Shown here one piece after another: positions 48,558-57,924 of a stretch of DNA of 64,000 bases; positions within the stretch are counted from its first letter, which is position 1; every line of letters begins with the position of its first letter. Made by a program: the position numbers and the translations under genes. A model generated the notes under the pieces. The model had not been told where the DNA came from, made no database searches, and was given only the letters and a program-made list of their open reading frames with translations. The stretch spans positions 106,001 to 170,000 of the forward strand of contig NZ_QXFH01000071.1 of assembly GCF_003581615.1 (NCBI RefSeq), read 5' to 3'. This stretch comes from Flagellimonas lutimaris. Its GTDB lineage: Bacteria > Bacteroidota > Bacteroidia > Flavobacteriales > Flavobacteriaceae.

Positions 48558-49688
48558 TTGGATTTTACCTTAATACAAAAGGATAACAAAACTAAGGCTA
48601 GAGCAGGGGAATTGACCACTGATCATGGTATTATCGATACTCCTATATTTATGCCTGTTGGCACCGTTGCCTCGGTAAAGGGTGTTCATCAACGTGAATT
48701 AAAAGATGAAATTAATCCTGATATAATTTTAGGAAATACATACCATCTTTATTTAAGACCTAAAACTGGAATTTTACAAGAAGCTGGGGGACTCCATAAA
48801 TTTATGGGGTGGGATAGACCAATTTTAACCGACAGTGGTGGATATCAAGTTTATTCATTGTCCGACAATAGAAAGATAAAGGAGGAGGGTGTAAAGTTTA
48901 AATCCCATATTGATGGATCCCGTCATCTTTTTACACCTGAAAATGTAATGGAAATACAGCGTACCATTGGTGCGGATATTATTATGGCTTTTGATGAGTG
49001 CACACCTTATCCTTGCGATTACCAATATGCCAAACGCTCCATGCACATGACGCACAGGTGGCTGGATAGGTGTATCAATCATTTGGAAAAGCTGCCCTAT
49101 ACTTATGATTATTCCCAAAGTTTTTTTCCTATTGTACAAGGTTCGACTTACAAGGATTTAAGGAAACAATCTGCTGAATATATTGCTTCTGTAGAAGCGG
49201 AAGGTAATGCGATTGGTGGACTTTCGGTAGGGGAACCTGCTGAGGAAATGTACGAGATGGCCGAGTTGGTATGTGATATTCTTCCAGAAGACAAACCGAG
49301 ATATCTCATGGGTGTTGGTACTCCAATCAATATTTTGGAAAATATTGCGTTGGGTGTAGATATGTTCGATTGTGTGATGCCTACCCGTAATGCTCGAAAT
49401 GGTATGTTGTTTACGGCTCATGGTACCATCAACATCAAAAACAAAAAATGGGAAAACGATTTTTCGCCTTTGGATGAGATGGGGATTACTTTTGTGGACA
49501 CCGAATATTCTAAGGCCTATCTTCGCCATTTATTTGCTGCCAATGAATATTTGGGCAAGCAGATTGCCACCATTCACAATCTTGGTTTTTATTTGTGGTT
49601 GGTGCGTACGGCAAGAGAACGTATTTTAGCCGGAGATTTTTTGGAGTGGAAAACCAAGATGGTTAACCAAATGGATAAAAGACTGTAA
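48558..49688 (+). CDS. tgt: Queuine tRNA-ribosyltransferase
   Basis: A 376-residue TGT that exchanges G34 of tRNAs with GUN anticodons for a queuine precursor. Motifs: TPIFMPVGTVASVKGV (about 27-42), LTDSGGYQVYSLS with the substrate-binding Asp (about 94-106), AFDECTPYP, GGLSVGEP, and MPTRNARNG with the nearby catalytic Asp in GVDMFDCV (about 266-273). The usual C-x-C zinc-site region of many TGTs reads differently here (MLFTAHGTINIKNKKW). The start is TTG at 48558; there is no ATG that keeps the N-terminus. Its stop shares a base with the lptF/G start. Confidence 0.95.
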   Translation: MDFTLIQKDNKTKARAGELTTDHGIIDTPIFMPVGTVASVKGVHQRELKDEINPDIILGNTYHLYLRPKTGILQEAGGLHKFMGWDRPILTDSGGYQVYSLSDNRKIKEEGVKFKSHIDGSRHLFTPENVMEIQRTIGADIIMAFDECTPYPCDYQYAKRSMHMTHRWLDRCINHLEKLPYTYDYSQSFFPIVQGSTYKDLRKQSAEYIASVEAEGNAIGGLSVGEPAEEMYEMAELVCDILPEDKPRYLMGVGTPINILENIALGVDMFDCVMPTRNARNGMLFTAHGTINIKNKKWENDFSPLDEMGITFVDTEYSKAYLRHLFAANEYLGKQIATIHNLGFYLWLVRTARERILAGDFLEWKTKMVNQMDKRL

Positions 49689-50770
49689 TGTTCACCATAC
49701 TCGATAAATACATCCTAAAACGCTACTTGATCACCTTTATGGGGATGCTTTTGCTTTTTGTCCCTATCGGTATCATGGCGAACTTGGCGGAGAAAATCGG
49801 GAAAATCATCGACAATGAGGCTCCTTTGTCCGAGGTGATTGTGTTCTATGGCAACTTTACCTTGGTAATCGGGAATTTATTGCTGCCCATTTTCCTTTTC
49901 TTATCGATTATATTTTTTACATCAAAACTGGCCAGTAACACCGAGATTGTGGCCATTTTAAGTTCAGGGGTATCTTTTTGGCGTTTTTTAAGACCCTATT
50001 TTGTAGGAGCCACCTTGGTCGCCATCCTTATTTTTATGATGGGAATGTTCATTGTACCAAATGCTAGTATTGGTTTTAACGAGTTTGAGTACAAATACTT
50101 TAAAAAAGGAAAGCAGACAAGGGAAACGGAGAATATCTTCAATCAATTAAACGAGAGTGATTATATCTACGTGAGTAGTTTTGACCCTAACCGTCAGATT
50201 GGTTATAATTTTACCTACGAACATTTTGATTCCATAGGCAAGTTGGACTATAAAATTTCGGCCAGTAACATTCGATGGATAGAGGACGATAGTATTTATA
50301 GATTGACGAATTACGAAAAGCGGGAAGTACGGAACGAAACTGAATATATCAATGCAAGGCGACGTTTGGATACTGTTTTTTCTTTTCAGATAGATGACCT
50401 TACCCCGGTTTCTTATGTGGCAGAGACAAAAAACCTTTTTGAGCTGAATGATTTTATAGAGGACCAGCGTAGAAAAGGAGCATCCAACATAAATGCCTAT
50501 GTTTTGGTAAAGTATAAACGTTGGGCGCTTCCTATAGCCGCGTTTATCCTTACCGTAATAGCAGTTGCCGTGTCCTCTATAAAACGCCGAGGCGGTATGG
50601 GACTTAATTTGGCTTTTGGTATTGGTGTCGCTTTCGTCTACATTTTCTTTGATAAGGTTTTTGGAACGTTGGCAGAGCAATCTGGTTTTTCACCCTTGTT
50701 GGCTGTTGTGATTCCCAACCTTCTTTTTGGTGTTTTTGCCGTTTATATGCTTATGAAAGCCAAGCGATAA
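49688..50770 (+). CDS. LptF/LptG-family permease
   Basis: A 360-residue YjgP/YjgQ family protein: three N-terminal transmembrane helices (YLITFMGMLLLFVPIGIMANL; VLIGNLLLPIFLFLSIIFFTSKL-like; PYFVGATLVAILIFMMGMF), a periplasmic jellyroll-like domain (about 120-260) and three C-terminal helices, the last GVAFVYIFFDKVFGTLA and LLAVVIPNLLFGVFAVYMLM. It forms half of the LptBFG complex that extracts lipopolysaccharide. TAATG overlap with tgt indicates translational coupling. Confidence 0.9.
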   Translation: MFTILDKYILKRYLITFMGMLLLFVPIGIMANLAEKIGKIIDNEAPLSEVIVFYGNFTLVIGNLLLPIFLFLSIIFFTSKLASNTEIVAILSSGVSFWRFLRPYFVGATLVAILIFMMGMFIVPNASIGFNEFEYKYFKKGKQTRETENIFNQLNESDYIYVSSFDPNRQIGYNFTYEHFDSIGKLDYKISASNIRWIEDDSIYRLTNYEKREVRNETEYINARRRLDTVFSFQIDDLTPVSYVAETKNLFELNDFIEDQRRKGASNINAYVLVKYKRWALPIAAFILTVIAVAVSSIKRRGGMGLNLAFGIGVAFVYIFFDKVFGTLAEQSGFSPLLAVVIPNLLFGVFAVYMLMKAKR

Positions 50771-50841
50771 TCCGTTAATAATCTTGTATATTGTTGGCGT
50801 TAAAAGACTTGTGTGATTCATGGGAGTATCCCATAAAGTTA

Positions 50842-50849
50842 TATATTTG
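50842..50849 (+). promoter_or_regulatory. -7 element of the accA promoter
   Basis: TATATTTG, exact consensus, 35 bp upstream of accA. A short palindrome TGGGA-gta-TCCCA (50821-50833) lies just above it and could be a control site. Confidence 0.5.
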
Positions 50850-50884
50850 TCCCCATTGTTTTTCATGAAAATAAAAGACTTCCC

Positions 50885-51838
50885 ATGGAATATCTAGAAT
50901 TTGAACTCCCCATCAAAGAACTTGAAGACCAACTTCAAAAATGTATGGTAATTGGGGAAGAAAGTGATGTAGACGTTACAGAAACCTGCTCTCAAATCGA
51001 AAAAAAACTTGCGCAGACGCGTAAGGATATCTATAAAAACCTTACCGCTTGGCAAAAGGTACAGTTGTCAAGGCACCCCAATCGTCCTTATACCATGGAT
51101 TACATAAATGCCATTTGTGGAGATACCTTTTTGGAGCTTCACGGTGATAGAAATGTAAAAGATGACAAGGCCATGGTGGGCGGACTTGGAAAAATTGGAG
51201 ACCAAAGCTATATGTTCATTGGTCAGCAAAAAGGGTATAACACCAAAACCCGCCAGTACCGAAATTTTGGTATGGCTAATCCAGAAGGATACCGTAAAGC
51301 GCTTCGATTGATGAAGTCTGCCGAGAAATTTAAGATACCCGTAGTTTGTTTTGTGGATACCCCAGGTGCCTATCCTGGTATTGAAGCAGAAGAAAGGGGG
51401 CAAGGTGAAGCCATTGCACGTAATATTTTAGAAATGACACGCCTTAAAGTGCCGATTATTGTTATTATTATCGGCGAAGGAGCTTCTGGAGGTGCTTTGG
51501 GCATTGGTGTAGGAGACAAGGTTCTTATGTTAGAGAACACGTGGTATTCCGTTATATCTCCAGAATCCTGTTCATCTATCCTTTGGAGAAGCTGGGAATA
51601 CAAAGAGCAAGCCGCCGATGCGTTGAAGTTGACCGCTACTGATATGAAAAAGCAGAAATTGGTTGATGAAATTGTAAAAGAACCTTTGGGTGGAGCACAT
51701 TCCAATAGAGCAAAAACATTTGAAACGGTCGCAAACAAAATTTCTTCCCATTTTGAAGAACTCAAAAAGTTATCACCAAAAGAATTGGTGAAAACGCGCA
51801 TGGAAAAATATGCGGATATGGGAGTTTTTAGCGAATAA
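50885..51838 (+). CDS. accA: Acetyl-CoA carboxylase carboxyltransferase subunit alpha
   Basis: A 317-residue AccA. Family segments: [15 protein letters not shown] (N-terminal helix), [12 protein letters not shown] (about 60-71), [50 protein letters not shown] (about 155-183), [16 protein letters not shown] and [12 protein letters not shown]. It joins AccD to transfer carboxybiotin to acetyl-CoA, the first step of fatty acid synthesis. Single gene. Confidence 0.97.
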   Translation: MEYLEFELPIKELEDQLQKCMVIGEESDVDVTETCSQIEKKLAQTRKDIYKNLTAWQKVQLSRHPNRPYTMDYINAICGDTFLELHGDRNVKDDKAMVGGLGKIGDQSYMFIGQQKGYNTKTRQYRNFGMANPEGYRKALRLMKSAEKFKIPVVCFVDTPGAYPGIEAEERGQGEAIARNILEMTRLKVPIIVIIIGEGASGGALGIGVGDKVLMLENTWYSVISPESCSSILWRSWEYKEQAADALKLTATDMKKQKLVDEIVKEPLGGAHSNRAKTFETVANKISSHFEELKKLSPKELVKTRMEKYADMGVFSE

Positions 51839-52005
51839 ATCTTGTTTTTCAAGGGTTCACCTTTTTCATTAGGTTATATCCTCATTTTTTTTTATGTTAT
51901 TAACAGGTATTTTAAGTTATCAACAATTCAATTGTTGAGTACCTGTGGAAATCGTATCCGTTTAAACTAAAGTTAACTAAAGGTTAATTAGCTACTTTCG
52001 CATTC

Positions 52006-53553
52006 ATGGAAAAACCTAGCCCCATCGTAGGACGTCGTGTGGAAAAATCCGCCCTTATCAACCTAGAGAGAGGTAAAATACCGCCTCAAGCTGTTGATTT
52101 AGAGGAAGTTGTATTGGGCGCCATGATGATTGACAAGAAAGGGGTGGATGAAGTAATTGATATTCTTCATCCTGATGTTTTCTACAAGGATTCCCATAAA
52201 TACATTTACGAGGCCATCTTCAATTTGTTTGAAACTTCCGAACCAGTGGATTTATTAACGGTTTCATCTCAATTAAAGAAAGATGGTAAGCTGGAAGCGG
52301 TCGGAGGTGATTTTTATTTGATAAAACTTACCCAAAAAGTAGCTTCTTCTGCTCATATTGAGTTCCATGCAAGAATTATTCTTCAGAAATATATTCAAAG
52401 AAGCCTCATTAAAATATCCAACGATATTATTGAGGAAGCCTACAGTGATGCGACCGATGTCTTTGATCTTTTGGACAATGCGGAGGCAAAATTGTACGAG
52501 GTTACCCAAGGAAACTTAAAACGTTCTGCTGAAACAGCACAGAATTTGGTGATTCAGGCCAAGAAAAGAATTGAGGAAATTTCCAATAAGGAAGGATTGA
52601 GTGGAATTCCATCCGGCTTCGATAAGTTGGACAAGCTGACCTCAGGTTGGCAACCCAGTGATTTGATCATTGTGGCGGCACGTCCAGGTATGGGGAAAAC
52701 GGCTTTGACCCTTTCCATGGCCCGCAATATTGCAGTTAACTCGGAAATTCCAGTTGCCTTTTTCTCTTTGGAGATGTCATCGGTACAGTTGATTACCCGT
52801 TTGATTTCTTCAGAAACGGGCTTGTCCTCAGAAAAACTTAGAACCGGAAAACTGGAAAAACACGAATGGGAGCAGTTGAACGTTAAGGTGAAGACCTTGG
52901 AAAAAGCCCCTTTGTTTATCGATGATACCCCATCACTTTCTATTTTCGACCTGCGAGCCAAAGCAAGGCGATTGGCTTCACAGCACAATATCAGGCTTAT
53001 TGTTATTGACTATTTGCAGTTGATGACGGCTGGAGGAAGCCAAAAAGGAGGTAACCGTGAACAGGAGATTTCAACGATTTCAAGAAACTTAAAGGCCTTG
53101 GCAAAGGAATTGAATGTTCCCGTAATTGCCCTTTCCCAGCTATCGAGGGCCGTGGAGACGCGTGGAGGTAGTAAACGACCTATCCTTTCGGATTTGAGGG
53201 AATCTGGGGCGATTGAGCAAGATGCGGATATTGTATCCTTCATTTACAGGCCGGAATATTATAAAATTGACGAGTGGGACGATGAAGAGCGCACCCCCAC
53301 GCAAGGTCAAGCAGAATTTATTGTTGCTAAACACCGTAATGGAGGTTTAGAAAATATTAGGTTAAAATTTGTGGGCGCTCTGGGTAAATTTGATAACTTG
53401 GATGACTTTGATTCCCCATTCGAATTCCAATCGAAGATGAATGCGGACGAAGAAAATCCCTTTGCAACACCAAACCTTCCCAGTGCGGATGATGCTTTTG
53501 GTAGTTCAATGAACAGTGAAGATGGCCCAGATGATAACGACGTACCTTTCTAA
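52006..53553 (+). CDS. dnaB: Replicative DNA helicase
   Basis: A 515-residue DnaB: N-terminal domain (PPQAVDLEEVVLGAMMIDKKGVDEV, about 26-50), linker and RecA-type helicase domain with Walker A ARPGMGKTAL (about 225-234), FFSLEMSS, Walker B IRLIVIDYLQLM (about 329-340) and SQLSRAVETRGGSKRPILSDLRESGAIEQDAD. C-terminal acidic tail ends DGPDDNDVPF. A TACTTTCG element ends only 5 bp before the ATG, which suggests a very short or absent leader if it is the true -7 box. No intein is present. Confidence 0.97.
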   Translation: MEKPSPIVGRRVEKSALINLERGKIPPQAVDLEEVVLGAMMIDKKGVDEVIDILHPDVFYKDSHKYIYEAIFNLFETSEPVDLLTVSSQLKKDGKLEAVGGDFYLIKLTQKVASSAHIEFHARIILQKYIQRSLIKISNDIIEEAYSDATDVFDLLDNAEAKLYEVTQGNLKRSAETAQNLVIQAKKRIEEISNKEGLSGIPSGFDKLDKLTSGWQPSDLIIVAARPGMGKTALTLSMARNIAVNSEIPVAFFSLEMSSVQLITRLISSETGLSSEKLRTGKLEKHEWEQLNVKVKTLEKAPLFIDDTPSLSIFDLRAKARRLASQHNIRLIVIDYLQLMTAGGSQKGGNREQEISTISRNLKALAKELNVPVIALSQLSRAVETRGGSKRPILSDLRESGAIEQDADIVSFIYRPEYYKIDEWDDEERTPTQGQAEFIVAKHRNGGLENIRLKFVGALGKFDNLDDFDSPFEFQSKMNADEENPFATPNLPSADDAFGSSMNSEDGPDDNDVPF

Positions 53554-54844
53554 AATAATAACTTTCCTGTCACCTCGAACACAGTCGAGAGGTGTACTTT
53601 TAGCATTCTTTTTATTACTTACATTTCAATCTTTTGCTTCTGTTATCCTTATCCCGATGGATGATGAAGGGCAAGAAAATCATTTGAAAGCATACGGAAT
53701 TACCTATTGGGTACTTGCGAAACAGCAAAAAGTACAATGGTTGCTCAACTATCGAGGCGGTTCTTTTATGTTGCCCGATGGTGAAACCATTCGCAAAGAA
53801 TGTCAAATTCGAGGCGTTTCTTTTGAGGTCCTTTCTGATGGTCAGGCAGCACAGATTTTGGAGGATATAAGTAGTCCTTCCCAAAATCAAGATGCAGTTA
53901 TATTGGAAAAAGCACCGAAAATTGCGGTGTATTCCCCAAAGGGGAACCAGCCTTGGGACGATGCCGTTACCATGGTGCTCACCTATGCCGAAATACCTTA
54001 TACCACTATTTATGATACTGAAGTATTAGGAGATAAATTGGCGCTATATGATTGGTTACACCTGCACCACGAAGATTTCACAGGACAGTATGGCCGCTTT
54101 TATGGCCATTACAGGGCTGCTCCATGGTATATTGAAGATAAGGCCAAAGCTGAAGAGCTGGCACAAGGTCTGGGGTACTCCAAGGTGTCTGAAGAGAAAT
54201 TGGCGGTGGCTCTAAAAATTAGAAACTATGTGATTGGTGGAGGTTTTATGTTTGCTATGTGCTCTGCCACCGATAGTTTTGATATTGCCTTGGCCGCAGA
54301 GGAAGTTGATATCTGTGAACCCATGTTCGATGGTGACCCTTCGGATGCGAACTATCAGGCTAAACTGGATTTTAGCAATACGTTTGCGTTTACCAATTTT
54401 ACCTTGGAACGCAATCCTATCCGATATGAGTTTTCTTCCATTGACATGACCAATAAAAGGGCAAATGTCCCTAAAGAGTCCGATTACTTTTCATTAATGG
54501 AATTTTCTGCCAAATGGGATCCAGTTCCCACTATGTTGACACAAAACCATACCAGTTTGGTGAAAGGTTTTATGGGGCAGACCACAGCATACACCCGAAG
54601 TCAAATTAAGCCAACGGTGATGATTCTCGGGGAGAATAAGATCAATGGAGAGGCGAGATATATCCATGGTATTAAAGGAAAAGGGTTCTTCACCTTTTAT
54701 GGAGGTCACGATCCAGAAGATTACCAGCACAGGGTAGGGGACCCCAAAACGGAACTGGAACTACATCCAACCTCACCTGGGTATCGATTAATTTTGAACA
54801 ATGTCTTGTTTCCTGCTGCCCGAAAAAAGAAACAGAAGACCTAA
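53531..54844 (+). CDS. Conserved Bacteroidota protein, GATase-like; often named asparagine synthetase B
   Basis: A protein of about 437 residues with a signal-like segment (GVLLAFFLLLTFQSFASVI) and a glutamine-amidotransferase-like beginning after about residue 130 (PKIAVYSPKGNQPWDDAVTM ... YIGGGFMFAMCSATDS-like with a Cys in a nucleophile-elbow position). Homologues are labelled asparagine synthetase B in many genomes, but no asparagine synthetase domain is seen. Start is uncertain: ATG 53531 lies inside the dnaB end (23-bp overlap); 53516 is also possible. The first codons contain an intergenic-type palindrome (53571-53594), so the true start may be further in. Confidence 0.65.
   Translation: MITTYLSKIITFLSPRTQSRGVLLAFFLLLTFQSFASVILIPMDDEGQENHLKAYGITYWVLAKQQKVQWLLNYRGGSFMLPDGETIRKECQIRGVSFEVLSDGQAAQILEDISSPSQNQDAVILEKAPKIAVYSPKGNQPWDDAVTMVLTYAEIPYTTIYDTEVLGDKLALYDWLHLHHEDFTGQYGRFYGHYRAAPWYIEDKAKAEELAQGLGYSKVSEEKLAVALKIRNYVIGGGFMFAMCSATDSFDIALAAEEVDICEPMFDGDPSDANYQAKLDFSNTFAFTNFTLERNPIRYEFSSIDMTNKRANVPKESDYFSLMEFSAKWDPVPTMLTQNHTSLVKGFMGQTTAYTRSQIKPTVMILGENKINGEARYIHGIKGKGFFTFYGGHDPEDYQHRVGDPKTELELHPTSPGYRLILNNVLFPAARKKKQKT
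53571..53594. repeat. Imperfect palindrome of flavobacterial intergenic type
   Basis: CACCTCGA-acacag-TCGAGAGGTG. Sequences of this form are scattered between genes in many flavobacteria. Here it falls within the signal-peptide region of the downstream gene. Confidence 0.5.
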
Positions 54845-55728
54845 CTCAAGTGTTCTTTAAAGAATTCGATGGTTCTTTTCCATGCCAAATCGGCTGAAGC
54901 TTCATCAAAACGTGGCGTTGTATTGTTGTGGAACCCATGATTGACATCGGGATAAAAGTGAACCTCGTAATCCTTGTCTAGCTCTTTCAGTTTGGCTTCA
55001 TAGTCTTCCCACCCGGCATTTACTCTTTCGTCCAATCCCGCATAATGAATTAATAAAGGTGCATTGATCTGTGCTACTTCATCATCCGCAGGTTGACTTC
55101 CATAAAATGGAACCGCTGCGGCTAAATCGGGAACTCTTACAGCCATCATATTGGAAATCCATCCACCGAAACAAAAGCCGACAACACCTACTTTGCCATT
55201 ACAATCCTTATGGTTTTTGAGATACTCGTAGGCGGCGATAAAATCTTCCAGCATTTCATTACGGTCTCGTTGCCGTTGAAGTGTTCTACCATCATCATCA
55301 TTGCCGGGATAACCACCAAGTGGCGTAAGGGCATCGGGCGCCAAGGAAATAAATCCTGCTTTAGCAGCTCTTCTTCCTACATCTTCAATATAAGGATTGA
55401 GTCCACGATTTTCATGTACTACTACAACACCTCCCATTTTACCTTTGCTATCTTTTGGTTTAGATAATAATCCTTTGATATCACCACCGCCTTTTGGGGA
55501 ATTGTAGGTAATGAATTTGGAATCCAATTCTGGGTCGTTGGGAGATACAGTTAGCGTGTCTTTGTAGTTGGGCATTACAAAACTCATCAAAGAAGCCATG
55601 GTGATACCACCAACTGCGTAAACGGAAAGTTTTTCCATAAACTCTCTACGGTCTAACTGGTTGTGTGCATATTTATCGTAAAGATCAAAGACTTCTTGTT
55701 TGATCTGTTCTTTTTTTAAGGGTGCCAT
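54841..55728 (-). CDS. Dienelactone hydrolase family protein, exported
   Basis: A 295-residue alpha/beta hydrolase of the DLH family: VVVHENRGLNPYIEDVGRRAAKAGF (about 100-124), the nucleophile elbow GFCFGGW with Cys (about 181-187), and the late Asp and His in YAGLDERVNAGW and YPDVNHGFHN (about 265-274). N-terminus LDRREFMEKLSVYAVGGITMASLMSF (about 21-46) is a twin-arginine-type signal (RRxFM plus hydrophobic stretch). Substrate unknown; hydrolysis of lactones or esters in the periplasm is likely. Ends overlap the convergent gene by 4 bp. Confidence 0.88.
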   Translation of the reverse strand: MAPLKKEQIKQEVFDLYDKYAHNQLDRREFMEKLSVYAVGGITMASLMSFVMPNYKDTLTVSPNDPELDSKFITYNSPKGGGDIKGLLSKPKDSKGKMGGVVVVHENRGLNPYIEDVGRRAAKAGFISLAPDALTPLGGYPGNDDDGRTLQRQRDRNEMLEDFIAAYEYLKNHKDCNGKVGVVGFCFGGWISNMMAVRVPDLAAAVPFYGSQPADDEVAQINAPLLIHYAGLDERVNAGWEDYEAKLKELDKDYEVHFYPDVNHGFHNNTTPRFDEASADLAWKRTIEFFKEHLS

Positions 55729-55810
55729 AGTGTTGCTTTTGTGGTTTGCCCTTTAAGGTACAAATTTTACAAAAGCAAATCGCTTCGGTATCTGATCAAA
55801 GGATTGATTG

Positions 55811-56602
55811 CTAAAGCAACTTCTCCAAAATCCGCTCTACACCAAAGTCATCATTGCTGTGAGTAATATATTTGGCGGTTTTTAAAACATTGGGATGGGC
55901 ATTGGCCATAGCGAAGCTGTAGTCAGATAGCTCCAACATCTCGAGGTCGTTGTTGTAATCTCCAAAGACCATGATTTCGTTGGATTCAATTTGAAAATCA
56001 TCCATCACCTTTTTTAGGGCATATCCCTTATGGGCATTCAAATCGGAAACATCCACCCAATTGGCTCCGGAAACTTTTACTTTCAAGTCACCTTCCAAGT
56101 GTTTCATATTGGGATAAATATGTTTTTCAGAATTTTCAAAATGGTAGATAGCAATTTTTAGCACTTCTTCGTCTACCTGTTTTTGATTTTCTACAATTTC
56201 AAACTCGGAATAGTATTCACGGAGCATATCAATAAACTCGCTGGAATCGCCACCTACAAAGGCATTGTTTTGGCAACAAAGCACTGGATGTACATTTTCC
56301 AACGGTCTTACGGTATCAAGAATTCGATTGACTTCAGACTTATTTATGGGAGTGGTAAGTAAGGTTTCTTCTTGCTTTTTGATTAAGGCACCATTTTCTG
56401 CAATGACCAAGATTTCATTTTTGATGGACTCCAATTTATCGACCATACTATGATATTGTCTTCCACTAGCAGCAACAAAAGCAATATTTTTCTTTTTGAG
56501 TTCTTCGTAAATTTCAAAAAACCGGGGGCTTACCTCATGTTTGGAGTTCAATAAAGTTCCGTCCATATCGGTAACCACCATTTTTATTTGTGATAGGTCC
56601 AT
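55811..56602 (-). CDS. HAD-superfamily sugar-phosphatase-like (Cof type)
   Basis: A 263-residue Cof-type HAD hydrolase: motif I VVTDMDGTLLNSKH (about 9-22), FVAASGRQYHSM with the motif II Ser, the cap domain (about 80-185), NAHKGYALKKVMDD with the motif III Lys and VFGDYNNDLEMLELSDYSFAMANA motif IV. It dephosphorylates a small phosphorylated metabolite (sugar phosphate, FMN or PLP in relatives). Single gene, divergent from the YjbQ gene. Confidence 0.9.
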   Translation of the reverse strand: MDLSQIKMVVTDMDGTLLNSKHEVSPRFFEIYEELKKKNIAFVAASGRQYHSMVDKLESIKNEILVIAENGALIKKQEETLLTTPINKSEVNRILDTVRPLENVHPVLCCQNNAFVGGDSSEFIDMLREYYSEFEIVENQKQVDEEVLKIAIYHFENSEKHIYPNMKHLEGDLKVKVSGANWVDVSDLNAHKGYALKKVMDDFQIESNEIMVFGDYNNDLEMLELSDYSFAMANAHPNVLKTAKYITHSNDDFGVERILEKLL

Positions 56603-56701
56603 TCCAACTAATTAAGCTGCAAAGTTATTTGTTATTCACGGAACCGAACCCTTGTTTTGGTAAACTTTATATTAATTTCGGGGGGCAAAGAATGTTTTTA
56701 C

Positions 56702-57124
56702 ATGAACTTTTATCAGAAGGAAATACAATTACGATCATATTCTCGAGGGTTTCATTTGATAACAGATACGGTAATTGGGGCCGTGCCTGAACTGCGAAAG
56801 ATTAAAGTAGGGTTTCTTCAGGTGTTTATTAAGCATACCTCGGCCAGTTTAACCATAAATGAAAATGCGGACCCAACGGTACGAACCGATTTTGAGAGTC
56901 ATATCAATACAATGGTGCCCGAAAATGCACCTTATTATGTACACAATTATGAAGGTCCGGACGATATGCCAGCTCATATAAAAGCGTCGTTGATGGGATC
57001 TTCGGTACAGGTCCCTATAACACAGGGCAGATTAAATATGGGTATTTGGCAGGGCATTTATCTATGCGAGCACAGGAATCATGCTACAGGGAGAAAGTTG
57101 GTGGTTACGGCCTATGGACAATAG
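56702..57124 (+). CDS. YjbQ-family protein (UPF0047)
   Basis: A 140-residue protein of the YjbQ/UPF0047 family from ATG 56702; the longer frame upstream adds a poor N-terminus. Landmarks: FLQVFIKHTSASLTINENADPTVRTDFE (about 39-66) and PITQGRLNMGIWQGIYLCEHRNH (about 106-128), plus DDMPAHIKASLMGSS. Some members show thiamine phosphate synthase activity in vitro; the physiological role is unclear. Convergent with rplT; a terminator lies between. Confidence 0.92.
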   Translation: MNFYQKEIQLRSYSRGFHLITDTVIGAVPELRKIKVGFLQVFIKHTSASLTINENADPTVRTDFESHINTMVPENAPYYVHNYEGPDDMPAHIKASLMGSSVQVPITQGRLNMGIWQGIYLCEHRNHATGRKLVVTAYGQ

Positions 57125-57188
57125 AAATATGGTTGTTAATTCGGGCACAGTATAGAATAAACTGTTTATGGAAAAGCCGTAAAATAAA

Positions 57189-57211
57189 AGATCCCGCACA
57201 AGGCGGGATCT
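57189..57211. terminator. Hairpin between yjbQ-type gene and rplT
   Basis: AGATCCCGC-acaag-GCGGGATCT, flanked by A-rich DNA on the left and TAAATAA on the right. The U run is weak on the plus strand and better on the minus strand (TTTTATTTTAC), fitting the end of the thrS-infC-rpmI-rplT transcript. Confidence 0.7.
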
Positions 57212-57242
57212 AAATAAGCGGGGTAAGTTTATATTAACTTTT

Positions 57243-57587
57243 TTACTTTACTTTCTCAACAATTGCTTTAAAAGCATCTGGGTGGTTCATGGCCAAATCG
57301 GCAAGAACTTTTCTGTTAAGTTCAATTCCATTGGCTTTAACCTTACCCATAAATTGAGAGTAAGACATTCCGTGCATTCTGGCACCAGCATTAATACGGG
57401 TAATCCATAGGGAACGGAAAGTACGCTTTTTGTTTCTTCTATCGCGGTAAGCATAAAGCATAGCTTTTTCTACCGCATTTTTGGCTACTGTCCAAACGTT
57501 TTTACGTCTTCCAAAGTAACCTTTGGCTTGCTTCATCACTTTTTTTCTTCTAGCTCTTGAAGCAACTGAATTTACTGATCTTGGCAT
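57243..57587 (-). CDS. rplT: Ribosomal protein L20
   Basis: A 114-residue L20: [85 protein letters not shown]. Binds 23S rRNA early in 50S assembly; in other bacteria represses its own operon. Follows rpmI by 91 bp. Confidence 0.98.
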   Translation of the reverse strand: MPRSVNSVASRARRKKVMKQAKGYFGRRKNVWTVAKNAVEKAMLYAYRDRRNKKRTFRSLWITRINAGARMHGMSYSQFMGKVKANGIELNRKVLADLAMNHPDAFKAIVEKVK

Positions 57588-57678
57588 AATGTGTCATTTT
57601 TTTGTAGCAGGCGTCTCAATTATTGAGAACTTTTATGAGCCTGACTCCATGGTTAATAAATAATGTACCGGCGAACAA

Positions 57679-57876
57679 TTATTTTAAACGTAATTGTTCT
57701 TTGATGTTGTCCTCATCCGCTTTGTGAACCAAAGTGGAATGGGTCAACTTTAGCTTACGCTTCTTAGATTTTTTAGTCAAAATGTGACTCTTAAAAGCGT
57801 GCTTTCTTTTGATTTTACCAGTTCCTGTCAGCTTAAAACGCTTCTTGGCACTGGATTTTGTTTTCATCTTAGGCAT
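57679..57876 (-). CDS. rpmI: Ribosomal protein L35
   Basis: A 65-residue basic protein: [20 protein letters not shown], then [20 protein letters not shown]. Complete L35, 48 bp after infC. Confidence 0.98.
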   Translation of the reverse strand: MPKMKTKSSAKKRFKLTGTGKIKRKHAFKSHILTKKSKKRKLKLTHSTLVHKADEDNIKEQLRLK

Positions 57877-57924
57877 TTTCCTAGTATTTAACTCCGCTTA
57901 TTATACCGAACCAAGGTTCAGTTT

